From IMG/VR virus record IMGVR_UViG_3300037189_003167, positions 1 to 39,032 of that record: DNA of 39,032 nucleotides; one strand, 5' to 3'. Each line of letters opens with the position of its first letter. The first letter of the stretch is position 1. A program made the translations under genes and the position numbers. The DNA is from a virus. A model generated the notes under the pieces. The model was not told the DNA's origin. It ran no database searches and saw only the letters and a list, made by a program, of their open reading frames with translations. Shown here piece by piece: positions 17,701-24,197 of the stretch.

Positions 17701-19445
17701 GGACGTTCAACATCGGCACCAGTAGTAACAATTTGACCTTGGTGCATCCATACTTTGATGGGCGTATTTTTTTCATTGGCTACTTCTTGCAACCTGCCAA
17801 CTTTGAAGTCAGCCAGTTCTTTTGTTCCTTGATAATCTTTACCCTTATACGTGGCATATGCCTCGTGGATTTTTTCAAGGTCGGTCTTTTCCGCCGGGGT
17901 TGCTGGAGGATTGGCCGGGGTTGCTGGAGGATTAAGCTCTGGTTGCTTGGGAGTAACAACTGGAGGTATAGCAGGACCGCCAGTAATTACTGGGGTTTCT
18001 GGTTCTGCTGGTCTTTGCGTTTCTGTTTGCTCGGCTTCAGGGGTTTCAATGCCACTTGGTTTTCCTTCGATTGCTGGTGGTTTAGGGAGGAGGTCAGTTA
18101 TATCTTGTGGCTGCTCAACAGTAACAGGTGTTACAGCAGGCGTACCAAGGATTTGATTGGCCTCATCAATCAGTTGCTGTTGGTCCTGGGACTCTTCGTC
18201 CGTGATCTCTTGCGGCGTCAATGTGGCAATGCCACCGGTTGGCGCGACGGGACCGGTTGGCGGGGTGACTTGGACCCCATCAATGTCAACACTACCATCA
18301 CTACGAGTTACCTTGATACTTGTTTTGCCACCCTGCTGCACGGTAGTCGTTGCAACGATAGGCGCGTTGGTTGGCGGAATAGGTGTAGCTGTTGGTAGAG
18401 AAGCCAGGCCACCTGGCGGGGTTTCCTCCGCTTCTTTGCGGCCAAATGCTACGTTGGTAGCGGCAGAGATACCAGCACCACCAAGACCACCTTTGAGTCC
18501 AGCATTGATAAAACGCTCAAAATTTTGCGCGGTAAAGAAGTCATTGTTACTGTCAACAAACTTTTCAGCAGCCGCACTGGACATTTCCTGGATGGCTTCA
18601 GTAGCACCCTCGGACACCATACCCTCAAGCGCACCTTTGCCTGCTCGTTTGTACCAAGCCCCAATGATTTCATTTTCAGGAATGCCAGCAAGCTTGGATT
18701 TACGCAGCAAATTAATGGGCGTAACAGCATCCAGGACGGAGTTAAATGCTCCAAATGCCAACGCCACTGGCAAGTTGTCGTAACCCTTTTCGTAAAGTCC
18801 TTGGTACACATCTGGGATGTTTTGAGCCGCAGAGCCAACCAATGCTCCGGCTACCTCGTACTTCAACGCTTCGCGCTTAGCTGCATCAACGCCCGCTTTA
18901 AGGGCAATGTCTTTGGCCGCTTCAGCGGTTACGCCTGCCGCCATACTGGTGGTTGCCGCCTTTTCCGCCGCAACTCTAGCAGCCGCTACAGCTCCACGGC
19001 CCGCAACTGCTGCTGCACCACCGGTAAACAAGCTTGGGATAAGAGTGGGGATTGCTTCACCAACAGCCTCAACAATGTACGTTAACGCATCACCAGCACC
19101 CTTGATGTTGGTAAACGAAGGTACAGCCGATGGATAGAGGGCTTCGGTTTCTTTTTGATACGCCGCAGCTTCTTTCATTTGCTGCTTGGCATAGTCATTG
19201 GCTCCAACAGCCTTCGCTATCATTGCGGGAGCAACATCCCCCGTAAGGGAAGCAAGGCCCCGGACACCACGCATTACCGCTGGGCCAAAAGCAGAAAAGC
19301 CAGTTTGAGGTTCGGGCGGAGCGGTAGCTACTTCTTCAGAAGCAATTGGCTGCGTATCAAGGTAGCTAAGAATTTTAGCTTTTGCAGCAGCCGGATCATC
19401 CGTTGAAATATCGTACTGCTGGCCCTTGTACTCATAAATTGGCAT
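5727..19445 (-). CDS. Giant polyvalent protein: methyltransferase-like plus Strawberry-notch helicase, DarB-like
   Basis: A 4572-residue protein (about 0.5 MDa), presumably packaged and injected with the DNA. In order: N-terminal MPIYEYKGQQYD module (1-32); small-residue hydrophobic segment (about 118-160); Pro/Glu/Ala-rich linkers (about 480-710) and an Ala/Lys/Glu coiled coil (793-835); an LPD1-like metalloprotease-type site, HEWQH (1259-1263); a methyltransferase-like domain with motif I DPTGGNG (1679-1685) and motif IV AHPPAS (1739-1744); a Gly/Ser-rich linker (about 1885-2030); and an SF2 Strawberry-notch helicase with GDDTGVGKGR (2279-2288), DEAH (2414-2417), SAT (2465-2467) and GRIHRTGQ (2861-2868). 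A second HExxH-type site, HEAIGH, lies at 3539-3544. The C-terminal region (about 4030-4300: NPVFGAFNFFRD, then a hydrophobic segment) resembles ejected internal virion proteins. Motif IV lacks the aromatic residue after PP, so methylation is doubtful. By analogy with P1 DarB, it may protect incoming DNA from restriction. Confidence 0.9.
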   Translation of the reverse strand: MPIYEYKGQQYDISTDDPAAAKAKILSYLDTQPIASEEVATAPPEPQTGFSAFGPAVMRGVRGLASLTGDVAPAMIAKAVGANDYAKQQMKEAAAYQKETEALYPSAVPSFTNIKGAGDALTYIVEAVGEAIPTLIPSLFTGGAAAVAGRGAVAAARVAAEKAATTSMAAGVTAEAAKDIALKAGVDAAKREALKYEVAGALVGSAAQNIPDVYQGLYEKGYDNLPVALAFGAFNSVLDAVTPINLLRKSKLAGIPENEIIGAWYKRAGKGALEGMVSEGATEAIQEMSSAAAEKFVDSNNDFFTAQNFERFINAGLKGGLGGAGISAATNVAFGRKEAEETPPGGLASLPTATPIPPTNAPIVATTTVQQGGKTSIKVTRSDGSVDIDGVQVTPPTGPVAPTGGIATLTPQEITDEESQDQQQLIDEANQILGTPAVTPVTVEQPQDITDLLPKPPAIEGKPSGIETPEAEQTETQRPAEPETPVITGGPAIPPVVTPKQPELNPPATPANPPATPAEKTDLEKIHEAYATYKGKDYQGTKELADFKVGRLQEVANEKNTPIKVWMHQGQIVTTGADVERPKGARLIGTINPVIEQKPETTAGPSIPAGGKPTEEQAPIEEPKNAPSEEAPPESPTDEAPAEAPAEESTEGAAPAEEAPTEVPTEEAPVEGTAPTEEGTETPATPTETTEEGAAPATPPAATPEEGGEKPAEGGTTAGPSTPAKTKQKQVWHILYKSGRQANGRAVNIDFDTEQEAKEHLNKNFTAPWEYKIKAKTIDVPVETTAGPAKPPKVKLTDEEKAKAAEEKKAADEAKAKAAEEKAAADKAEEERKKKLEEFNKQPMKVAMDEGDAAKVAELLYGKTVSEEFFPSMQTEGLIRIPVELKDVAAIETALKKYGFTINGADVFTSNDPSTPGPERVTISAVYKPEKVSIQGGGAEFIGNRKGKVTAPPVPKNPTDVAISKMLAAASKDALLDIHSNVNNSFGAMMYKEGLAHYLVTPADFLLQNLKSIGSLPITPKTQGPGAIKMALAQGKNTEVEMLLQYYVEALNGLQQVFNEHSRVDALNAAIKEKYIKDPYSGKLAERYTHDGVNLSSKFNNKNLDLVKLNDRLYSLFAANEDSTDQTKRIVKKDAEFPPTMERIIRRGMRDHRQGRPADVQDFIDTFGFFPGGIDFGNWVNQTERADHLNAIYDAMHDLADLSGISPKMLGLGQQLKLAVGAQGRGGRTAAHYIAKDNQGKWVNEINLTKTKGDGSLGHEWQHGLDFNLQRTENGKTLMEETASMLQAQMKLELVEETLRNILKNVSSTTENRNLPPKKALFAAITQGPYSQRPSIYSNATEDTQFARDARALDREENREPIYWASNKELLSRGFEAMLFDASKGGSPYLVGPAVADGYISKPNGYAGTAYPSGSERPILNEIFKQMLDQIDPETLKVKTYKAETRIVHIEELGYAILDQHNMGSRNGGSLFWYKNKQEAEDAMEYREGREEILTPYRLQIGKVNERILDIANRVDAIMDEMGLFKWPEIKNDSMSESMFNHMRQGWWPKSNRELIEYGIKAYLQKPELLGFNPIKDKREIDQYKIADFENDRVKLKQTQEDFEAAAVRYVAQIITDMRTTGSDTKAIYDHILGMYKNQPMLEIKSILSKTNNSYSTPMPIAFLAGMLARVKSTTTVLDPTGGNGMLVVSANPRNVTTFEIDPHRANNLQLMQFGKVVEGDATEEVAKLKNQEVDVVLAHPPASTLSSAINIKSWDGKEYKIGTLDQQIAAESLHAIANDGRAVLLVQAHPNMGTITSTDKQFLNWLYSNYNVADHFEIAGNLYHPQSASAPMRILVIAGRNQTENLYPTNFTVDRINTFDELWSRYVQTSNRSEKVVVGAGKKRPATGGANKPRGGVPTGDTLEDDENGAGLGIGEGAGVGEPLLTTGGGTGTSGTGGRGATGRNGSGQQQSDNGEGQSGGSGGVGSSGTEGGQGNGPGSGAELGGLPDLDDLLNFIDNLGDDETPKSKPRTAGPRTPRGDSTGKGGTRAPRAPKTTELPPEFQGNPEIEAILKGLDAAMKGTAPAETSKTTTAPNSQERLDSQTNDAARRTAQQAKDEKNNQGQYSRKGQHDYADVQPFIQQLWNALSGMVKDVKQRFLKIYQTLVQRYGNAIKEHLNTFAASLYTKEKKVPRNQTPVQGEPIDTASRVVYLGKSRFSNDGIYLPRAQSEYAYSALENLEAQVGDIDEFVAKELGYSSVEQMRQPTDDRNSGLAGYQVDGLALAIQANKLGKGFIIGDDTGVGKGRAAAAMLVWAKKNGKIPIFVTLNDSLYSAMYEDLTSIGHEDIKIGMTHTDGVITKDLGGGKSKPVFQNKGSDSKKLIEYITKNGALPKGMDALFTSYSQLNGGAGSPARQQAIASLVAAGKAVLVMDEAHNAAGVPSDDEDSMGQNAFFMSLLTGKNLLGKEKDAPDNWKPPSALYLSATFAKRPDNMPLYIHTNLRYAANTPEELTALFGKGVKTDVLQQVSSEMLVASGSMLRRERSYEGVKMNFFTDEENAPRDSREFDKVTNILRSLVNADRALKQWVKKHETQKMLVETFGGPEATFGTEGPNAFRGVSANPFTSVVHNYISDLLLSTKTQTTINMIVDNMNNGEKVVVGLKSTSGAALDDYVKKENIAVGSEIQNFGWQTMLQRAVNSTLRANLQSASKDPAKNKPIDIPVDALPGYVKEGYAKVAEMIKSFHSDLSAAPIDYIRAELQKKYVWNINGKVHVGDEAPAGVKARHLVVREITGRNNAIDYSGDVPKYITLNQPDRVQTISQFQDGEDSDKGPVDVLIINSAGATGISLHASVKAFDQRPRRMIVMQPHGDISVFIQLLGRIHRTGQVEWPSFTILATGIPAERRILAMLQKKLGSLKSNTSGGSSSTQIDTSVDFINQYGDVATSLYLNEHPEINEFLGAPKYANPEKAAGTDLAHKASGTAGLLSVVDQQEFFDSIEATYLADIELRNSTGTNALQRRVLPLNAEIIKENLIEEGLDNSNPFLADVVMAQFNVDVIGSTPTQQEIKDDIAQALNGRTSDQVVKEIDAELNTIFVEVRNQIILKQQALDASIADPESTEKDRAEFQKLKKALDEQFATLNDRRKKTIDALTYDFPIGQGFKKFEMHGVPASAVVIGIKVDKNRIGKSKTGNPYAPSNFQIILKRNIPDGRVAPTLATLEGKSIYKEGPTYFPPLDQWFALRSVTGGRTTRYIALGNILRAAQLFEFSGGEIAKFTLQDNKAVGSESELDKEKTSITGVVMPSRYKPLPVSAQPVRMRNAESSVQYVLAAWHEFLRQKYEDTQFDSYKQAADKVKPFLLDNLPDFGPFREANRYEATILRGMKNTWALTLDGYRPSNGFRVSLNKDVPSNFVEKAQLLVGKLPKTRNADYEMPSGYYIESPEKVIELVKFLHKNFPADVGASEAELARQVMKVEFQNNESKRGMLSRAVAEGGQSVEAVQSQLFPIEGITVNVVQSADNLPDDAAPSDVEGAWYSGTTVYLVADNLPNAKRVQEVLAHEAIGHAALESMLGPDMMKDLVKKIQTLEKNSGMIQKVAQHVDRTQPGLSAESRAKEIVAVMAERGLHKGLVQRVFQAVRNFLKKLGFTIQFSDGDVLALLRNAEKFVGGQFSPGGEGLYSVNYKGNPAPLASFQAPTELNKLDTFLYKYQDKHIDTKRILEIIQKQNVDIKDNWDPYLKEELYHGRVAKQTKDFIEDEFRPLLEDMNKRKITVLQFEEYLHNRHAKIRNAFIAERNQRPDMQDGGSGLFDTEVDDYMQDLDTQPELKKNFEELAEKVDAMVKETQDLMVSTGLEKQSTIDAYREKLPFYVPLKRDPDELEFVNASSGMGRGFNVKGSTSKAAIGSHKTVVNILGNLALEREKVVVRGEKALIGRALYALAIQNPNTNFWKPINPEAIKNKQKLIDEMLDMDMTLRDAENIIQESKTGRLDKQTGLVKYEINPMLRDSPNVLAVRINGEDRYVFFNPGNKTALRMVESLKNLDAAQMDGFIKQASAVTRFIAAVSTQYNPVFGAFNFFRDVQSAAINLSSTPIADKKFQVVNDSRSAVRAIYRNLRGKPATTPEMQKWMDLFEKYQNAGGATGFRDQFSKNDEKETLVERELGRLNRNNVKKAVDAVADWLSNYNDAMENAVRLSAFKAALDVPGMSVDRAASIAKNLTVNFNRKGASTQTIGALYAFFNAAVQGSARLAQTLVTRNADGKLRLSPAGMKIIAGGVLIGVAQTAILAMAGFGPDDPSEWIKEKNLIIPTGGGGYLTIPMPLGFNLFPNLGRVLSEYMMVQSGAMKGKRDIKKTVTYLATSILDTFNPLGSSTFAQTLTPTLVDPLVAVSENKDAFGRPISKEDRGLKPTPGYERSRDSANGLSQAIAYALNYVTGGGEKGIGLISPTADQLSYIAGQYTGGVGKLGIQSYEYAKSKITGDEVQSYQVPVAGKLYGDINTPAAISGKFYENLKDMSQHERIIKDMKGKGVAEYIKENPEAALRNRANYVENEIVRLKKEKKALVERNAPDEQIKRKDDRIKELMDNFNKSVIKLQ

Positions 19446-19453
19446 AACAAACC

Positions 19454-21058
19454 TTAATCAAGTTTAATTATTTTCTGTGGAGGAGGAGAGCTACCAAACA
19501 AACCGCTAAAGAACCCCGGCTTCTCTTTTGGCTGCTCAATCTTTGGCCGTGGAATTCTTGGAGGAGGTGTTATTTTATACATTTCGTATGCCTGATCATA
19601 CAGGTCATCAATCCTGTCTTGCAGCTTGTTCCACTCATCGCTACCAAACTCCAGATCTTTTTGCTTGAGCTCCAAGCTCTTAACCCTTTGTGGCATGGTT
19701 TGATTAATTTTACCAATAGCCCTATCTTCAGTGGTGGGCTTAGTTTCCCGCATAATTCTTAATTGTTCTGCACGGTTAGCAGCTTCAGCGGCCCATTGAG
19801 CCTTCTGGGCATCGTGGTGCCTTTGCATTTCAGCCAACGTAGCAGCAGCTTGATCAGAGCGGTTTTGAATTTCCCTGTTTTGATTGAACAAGGTGCCTGA
19901 TTTTTCAGCAGTGCCAATCTGCAGCGCTTGCTTCTTATCCAGACGATCAGCCATTTGCTTTTCAAAGTTAACCGCATCTGCAGTCCGGCCATCAATCATG
20001 GCTTTGGCATATGCCTGCTGCAGCACTCCAATTTCAGAGTCAAGCTTGGCGACTTCAATGAGTTGTTGGCGCTCCAGTGCCTGTTGAGCCTGCTGGCGTT
20101 TAACGTCTTCAGCCGTAAAGTTTGCGTAAGACTTACCAAAGCCGCCCAGGGCTTCACCCATAGCCATACCCTTATGGCCGCGAGTAGCTTCACCAGCAGC
20201 AATCAAAGCTTGGGATAGTCCAGCCAGACCCATACGGCCTTGGCCCTCTTGGAACTTATCCTTGTTGGCTTTGTTTTGCTCTTTCAGTTGTTGCGAAAGC
20301 TCCTTCAATTCAGAGCCTGGCATCTTGTTAACCAGTGCAGCCATCTCTGGATACTTGTCCATGATCTCTTTACGAACTACTTCTGGATTGCGTGGTTCTG
20401 CGCTGTCCAACTCACCGCGCAGTCCTTTTGACAAAATTGCTGCAATTTGTGGTTCAAGAGATCCAAGTCCGGCTGGGGCTCCTTGTGGTTTTGTAATGCG
20501 GTGCGGACCAGAGTCGCGCAAAGTTTCATCCAATGTAGAGGAGTCTGTTATCACCGCATCCAACCCAGTGTCACTTGATGGGCTGGCGTTAGGGTTGTAG
20601 CCCTCAACAAGATCTCCTGCAGCAAAGGCAACAATACCACCAGGGGCATAGTTAAACATCTCATCATCCACATGAAGACCAGCCAAGCCACCGCCTGCCA
20701 TGCCCGGCGGAGCGCCTGGCGGTTGCCCTTGAGGCTGTCCTTGAGGAGCTTGAGGAGCTTGTGATGGCAGCTGGGCAATACCTTGTGGGCCTTGGGGCAT
20801 CTGAGGGGCACCAGGAGGCATAGGTTGCCCAGGGGGCATAGGTTGTCCTGGAGGTGGTTGATGCGTGACTGCCGCTTCAAGCTGATCCTTGACGGATGCC
20901 GTCGGCTGCTGAGCCGCCCGCTGCTCCATAGACTTACGACGGTTCAACTCGCTCAGCGCCATGTATGGCGGAACTTGTGGGTTCTGCCCGTTGGCGTAAG
21001 ACATGATTGCCTGAGTAGGAAGGTCCTTCAGGTTTTCTTGAATTTGAATAAGATTCAT
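19454..21058 (-). CDS. Probable internal virion/ejection protein (534 aa)
   Basis: The protein starts MNLIQIQENLKDLPTQAIM. The N-terminal segment ending in PPYMALSELNRRK recurs in many phage structural proteins placed next to giant polyvalent proteins. Residues about 66-125 are Pro/Gln/Gly-rich with repeated PPGQPM units. After a Gly-rich stretch (GGIVAFAAGDLVEG) the rest is long, charged and helical (about 230-490), suggesting a rod or coiled coil. It lies eight bases before the giant gene and just after another helical protein, so it is probably part of the particle's ejected core. Confidence 0.65.
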   Translation of the reverse strand: MNLIQIQENLKDLPTQAIMSYANGQNPQVPPYMALSELNRRKSMEQRAAQQPTASVKDQLEAAVTHQPPPGQPMPPGQPMPPGAPQMPQGPQGIAQLPSQAPQAPQGQPQGQPPGAPPGMAGGGLAGLHVDDEMFNYAPGGIVAFAAGDLVEGYNPNASPSSDTGLDAVITDSSTLDETLRDSGPHRITKPQGAPAGLGSLEPQIAAILSKGLRGELDSAEPRNPEVVRKEIMDKYPEMAALVNKMPGSELKELSQQLKEQNKANKDKFQEGQGRMGLAGLSQALIAAGEATRGHKGMAMGEALGGFGKSYANFTAEDVKRQQAQQALERQQLIEVAKLDSEIGVLQQAYAKAMIDGRTADAVNFEKQMADRLDKKQALQIGTAEKSGTLFNQNREIQNRSDQAAATLAEMQRHHDAQKAQWAAEAANRAEQLRIMRETKPTTEDRAIGKINQTMPQRVKSLELKQKDLEFGSDEWNKLQDRIDDLYDQAYEMYKITPPPRIPRPKIEQPKEKPGFFSGLFGSSPPPQKIIKLD

Positions 21059-21083
21059 GTTGTTCTCTTAACTCAGTAAGTTA

Positions 21084-22205
21084 TTAGGGTCCAAAAATGG
21101 ATTTATACCAATCGGAAGAGGTAACAGCATCCTTGGCCTTGCCAACCCCGCTATAAAGATCTTGCAGCAACTCATCTGTGCTCTTGTATCCTGCTGCGGA
21201 TGCAATTTGCCCAAGCCCACCTGTACCAGCAAGTAAGGCCCCGAGGTCAGTCATATCCCCTGGAGTGTTTGTAACGGCGGCAATTGGAAGTCCAGCCAAC
21301 ATATCTTTTTCAAACTTCAACTGTTCTTTTGGATAGTCGCGCTGCTTTTCAAACTCAGACTTATCTGCAGCAATACCCTCTGCAGTAATGCCTCGATCTA
21401 TTGCGCCACCAGCAAGCTGTGCATTGAGATTACTCAATGTAAGTTGATTTTGTGTATTAGCCAAACTACCTTGCGCTTGAGCGGCGGCAAGAGCTGCATT
21501 TTGAGCGTCAATATCATATTTAGATCCATACTGTTTGGACCTTTCGGTTTCTTGCTGTGCGCTCAATCCGTACTGCGCTTGGTTTTGAGCCTCTTGCACT
21601 TTGCGGTTTTGCTCAGCATTAAACTGGGCCATAGCTTTATCGTAGGCGGTGTTATATCCGGTGTTAATTAAATTTTGAGATTTTTCCAGCAGGTTCCGGT
21701 TTTCCTCTCCCTGCAAAATAGCTTGACGGCCACCACCATAAGCACCAGCCTGCGCCATCCTTGACCCAGTCATCATGTTATTGATCTGCGCTTGTCGTTG
21801 AAGCTCTTTCAATTGAGCGTCAAGTGAAGCTTGCAGATATGGATTCATGTAAGCCTGGGCTTGAGTCGCATCAAAAGCAGAGCTTACGGGAGCCGCATAT
21901 TGGTTGGTGAACTTAGTTGGGTCGTAACTCAATCCCTGCAAATTTGTTGCAACATTACCAGCAGTTTTAGTTGCATCCGCCGCACCGGTTGGAACTGTAA
22001 GCCCAGCCAGTCCCGTAAATGCCGTGTTCTGTAAATCAGATGCACCAGCGGTCAGTGGGCCTTGGTATGTCTGGTAGCCCTCTCCGGACAATGCCTTGGC
22101 TTTACCGAGCATGTCGGTGGTGTATTCCCCAGCCCAGTTTGCAAGACCTTGGGAGTTAGTTCCACCAGTGGAGAGGTTGTTAGTGAGTGCTGGTTGATCT
22201 GCCAT
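21084..22205 (-). CDS. Helical internal virion-like protein (373 aa)
   Basis: The protein starts MADQPALTNNLSTGGTNSQG, with AAGGA upstream. The middle (about 110-290) is Gln/Ala/Asn-rich and helical, with MTGSRMAQAGAYGGGRQAILQGEEN as a recognisable centre: this A-G-A-(F/Y)-GG-x-R segment recurs in uncharacterised phage internal proteins. No enzyme motif is seen. With its neighbours it probably forms the set of proteins ejected before or with the DNA; this is from context and composition. Confidence 0.6.
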   Translation of the reverse strand: MADQPALTNNLSTGGTNSQGLANWAGEYTTDMLGKAKALSGEGYQTYQGPLTAGASDLQNTAFTGLAGLTVPTGAADATKTAGNVATNLQGLSYDPTKFTNQYAAPVSSAFDATQAQAYMNPYLQASLDAQLKELQRQAQINNMMTGSRMAQAGAYGGGRQAILQGEENRNLLEKSQNLINTGYNTAYDKAMAQFNAEQNRKVQEAQNQAQYGLSAQQETERSKQYGSKYDIDAQNAALAAAQAQGSLANTQNQLTLSNLNAQLAGGAIDRGITAEGIAADKSEFEKQRDYPKEQLKFEKDMLAGLPIAAVTNTPGDMTDLGALLAGTGGLGQIASAAGYKSTDELLQDLYSGVGKAKDAVTSSDWYKSIFGP

Positions 22206-22214
22206 GATGATTCC

Positions 22215-23894
22215 TTAAGCAGGTAAGTACTTAGCTGCGTTTGTATTGGCAGCAACATTTTTGGTTTTGCGGCGCGTCTTCTGGATGCGGTCCATCATTT
22301 CATACAGACGTTGAGCGCCAGCTTCTGTAGAGCCATTTCCAAGTTCAGACACAATCCGAGCCGGTATAACAAACTCACCCGTAGCAAGGCGGGCCGGTTG
22401 CTTTTGACCAATTATGGCAGGAATGGAATCAGAAACACCATCGCCCGGGCCTTTCAGCAAGCGCCCACCATCCGAGTAGGAGCCGAGATTTGATTGCCCA
22501 GGAATAGCGCCACCACTGTTAAAGCCCTGCATGGATGGACCATACAAACTTTGAAGCCCTGATGTTTGAGGCAGAGAGCTTTGAGTGATCCCGTTTTGCT
22601 CCACCCCGCCATCACGAGACGGGTATCCTTGAACAGGGTAGTTGTTACCTTGATCTGTGTTCAGTGAAATATTAAATTGCGGCGCTTCATTGCCAATCTC
22701 ACCGCCACTAGCAAGACCCATCAATCCACCCTTGGCTGCGGCCTGCACTGGGGTGTAAACCATAGGGCTGAAATAAGTGACCCCACCTTGACCTGGACGG
22801 TAGGGCTTTCCATCAATCCCAGCTCTTGTTTCGCTTACGGGCTTTTGCGTTCTAGAAGCTGTGTACTTCGGTACGGTTCCTTGGTAAGAGCTGTTTCCGC
22901 CGCCACCAGTCAATCCCTTCCCTAGAGCTACAGCGCCTGCTCCAACTCCTGCGGCCTTAAGTAGATCTGCAGCAGCCTTGGCATCTTTAAGTCCTTGAGC
23001 AATCTGTGCAGCGGTAAGGGAGGTGGCCGTGCCCACGCCAGAGGCAGCAGCCAGTGCATCTCCTGTTAACGCTCCGCTTGCAGCGCCAGCAGCGCCAGCA
23101 GAACCTGGACCCATGCCTGACGCGACCATCTCATTGATGGAAGGCACTGCAGATCCTGCGGCCCCCAAAGCACCCAGACCTGCGGAGCCAACCCCTCCTG
23201 CAGCAGCTAACGCCTCCCCCGTCAATACGCCACTTGCAGCACCTGCGGCACCAGCCGATCCAGGAGCCATGCCAGCCGCAATCATTTCATTGATAGATGG
23301 GACGGTAGAACCAAGAGAGCCAATGCCACCGGCAGAAGCGAGATCTGCAGCACCGGTAGTAGCTGCAAGTTCTGCCCCTGGTGCGCTACCAGCAGTAAGA
23401 ATCGACTCAATCCCAGATGCCCCGCCCTCCAAAGCACCCGAAGCTAAAGCATCACCCCCTCCTCCGCCTAGAAGCCCTTCACCACCAAAATTTGCACCCC
23501 CAAGTAGTGCCGCACCACCAGCAAGAATACCGGCGTTTAAAAGATTTTCACCATTCTTGTGAATAAATCTTGTTAAAAAATCTCCGCCACCGCCAGATTG
23601 ACCGACGCCAACAAATTTACCACTTGGGTCGTATTCGTTAAAAGTGCCGTCACCCAGATCTTTGGTAAAACCATTTGCTTCGTAGGACGCATCACTTGAT
23701 CCGCCCTGCCCAACACCACCACTTTGTTTAATATTGGGTATTAAAGCACCAGACTTAACCAGCTCCTGCATTTCTGGTGGAAGAGCAGAAATTGCCGCCT
23801 TAATAGCAGCCTCTCTACTTCCGTATCCACCACCCACATTTGGAGAGTAATTTACCGGTGTTTGAACCGGAACATAATCTGCGCGTCCTGGCAT
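22215..23894 (-). CDS. Ala/Gly-rich virion protein with GEFVIPA C-terminal motif (559 aa)
   Basis: An N-terminal segment (SREAAIKAAISALPPEMQELV) is followed by a Gly/Ala/Ser-rich region holding a tandem 52-residue duplication beginning VPSINEM. The C-terminus carries DGVSDSIPAIIGQKQPARLATGEFVIPARIVSELGNGST, a pattern widespread in phage tail or internal proteins (GDG-x-SDSIPA...GE-F-V-(I/V)-PA...LGNG). Ten hydrophobic Ala/Gly segments could insert in a membrane. A role in the DNA-ejection apparatus is likely from neighbours but not proven. Confidence 0.6.
   Translation of the reverse strand: MPGRADYVPVQTPVNYSPNVGGGYGSREAAIKAAISALPPEMQELVKSGALIPNIKQSGGVGQGGSSDASYEANGFTKDLGDGTFNEYDPSGKFVGVGQSGGGGDFLTRFIHKNGENLLNAGILAGGAALLGGANFGGEGLLGGGGGDALASGALEGGASGIESILTAGSAPGAELAATTGAADLASAGGIGSLGSTVPSINEMIAAGMAPGSAGAAGAASGVLTGEALAAAGGVGSAGLGALGAAGSAVPSINEMVASGMGPGSAGAAGAASGALTGDALAAASGVGTATSLTAAQIAQGLKDAKAAADLLKAAGVGAGAVALGKGLTGGGGNSSYQGTVPKYTASRTQKPVSETRAGIDGKPYRPGQGGVTYFSPMVYTPVQAAAKGGLMGLASGGEIGNEAPQFNISLNTDQGNNYPVQGYPSRDGGVEQNGITQSSLPQTSGLQSLYGPSMQGFNSGGAIPGQSNLGSYSDGGRLLKGPGDGVSDSIPAIIGQKQPARLATGEFVIPARIVSELGNGSTEAGAQRLYEMMDRIQKTRRKTKNVAANTNAAKYLPA
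22992..23303 (-). repeat. Tandem 156-bp in-frame duplication
   Basis: Two copies of a 52-codon unit (VPSINEM...PGSAGAAGAASG...LTG) start at 23303 and 23147 on minus, exactly 156 bases apart. The second copy diverges at its end. It duplicates an Ala/Gly-rich segment of the 559-residue virion protein. Confidence 0.75.
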
Positions 23895-23895
23895 A

Positions 23896-24195
23896 TTAAA
23901 CCTTCACTTTCAGTACATTGTTTGCGGTGGTGTCATAGTAAATATCACCAAGACGCAAGTTAGCAAGATTGGCTTCAGTTGGCAAACTGGGTGTAGTTGA
24001 CCCGGGGTTAGGGTAAAAACTTAATCCAGAAACAACGGATGTGCCGCTAAATTGTGAGGCTGCAGAAATAGGCCCCGCATTATCAATCTGATTAAAATAC
24101 AACCGCAATATGTTGATGAACTGATTCATCATCTGGCTGTCGTACTCTTCAGTAGCATTTGGCAGTCGAGGTGCTATAACATTCTTTTGAGCCAT
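23896..24195 (-). CDS. Small virion protein (99 aa)
   Basis: The protein starts MAQKNVIAPRLPNATEEYD. A helical segment (QFINILRLYFNQID) is followed by a Ser/Gly-rich stretch and a C-terminal LRLGDIYYDTTANNVLKVKV hairpin. The last part resembles a short pattern (L-R-x-GD-x-Y-x-D-x-T-x-N-V-L-K-V) common in small phage structural proteins adjacent to tail-nozzle genes. The function is unassigned; it is probably a minor tail or stub protein. Confidence 0.65.
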   Translation of the reverse strand: MAQKNVIAPRLPNATEEYDSQMMNQFINILRLYFNQIDNAGPISAASQFSGTSVVSGLSFYPNPGSTTPSLPTEANLANLRLGDIYYDTTANNVLKVKV

Positions 24196-24197
24196 GA

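Noticed and set aside
16645-17736. Long plus-strand frame (363 residues) inside the giant gene
   Set aside because: Ser/Ala/Gly-rich shadow of the Pro/Glu/Ala linkers on the opposite strand; no ribosome site, no family.
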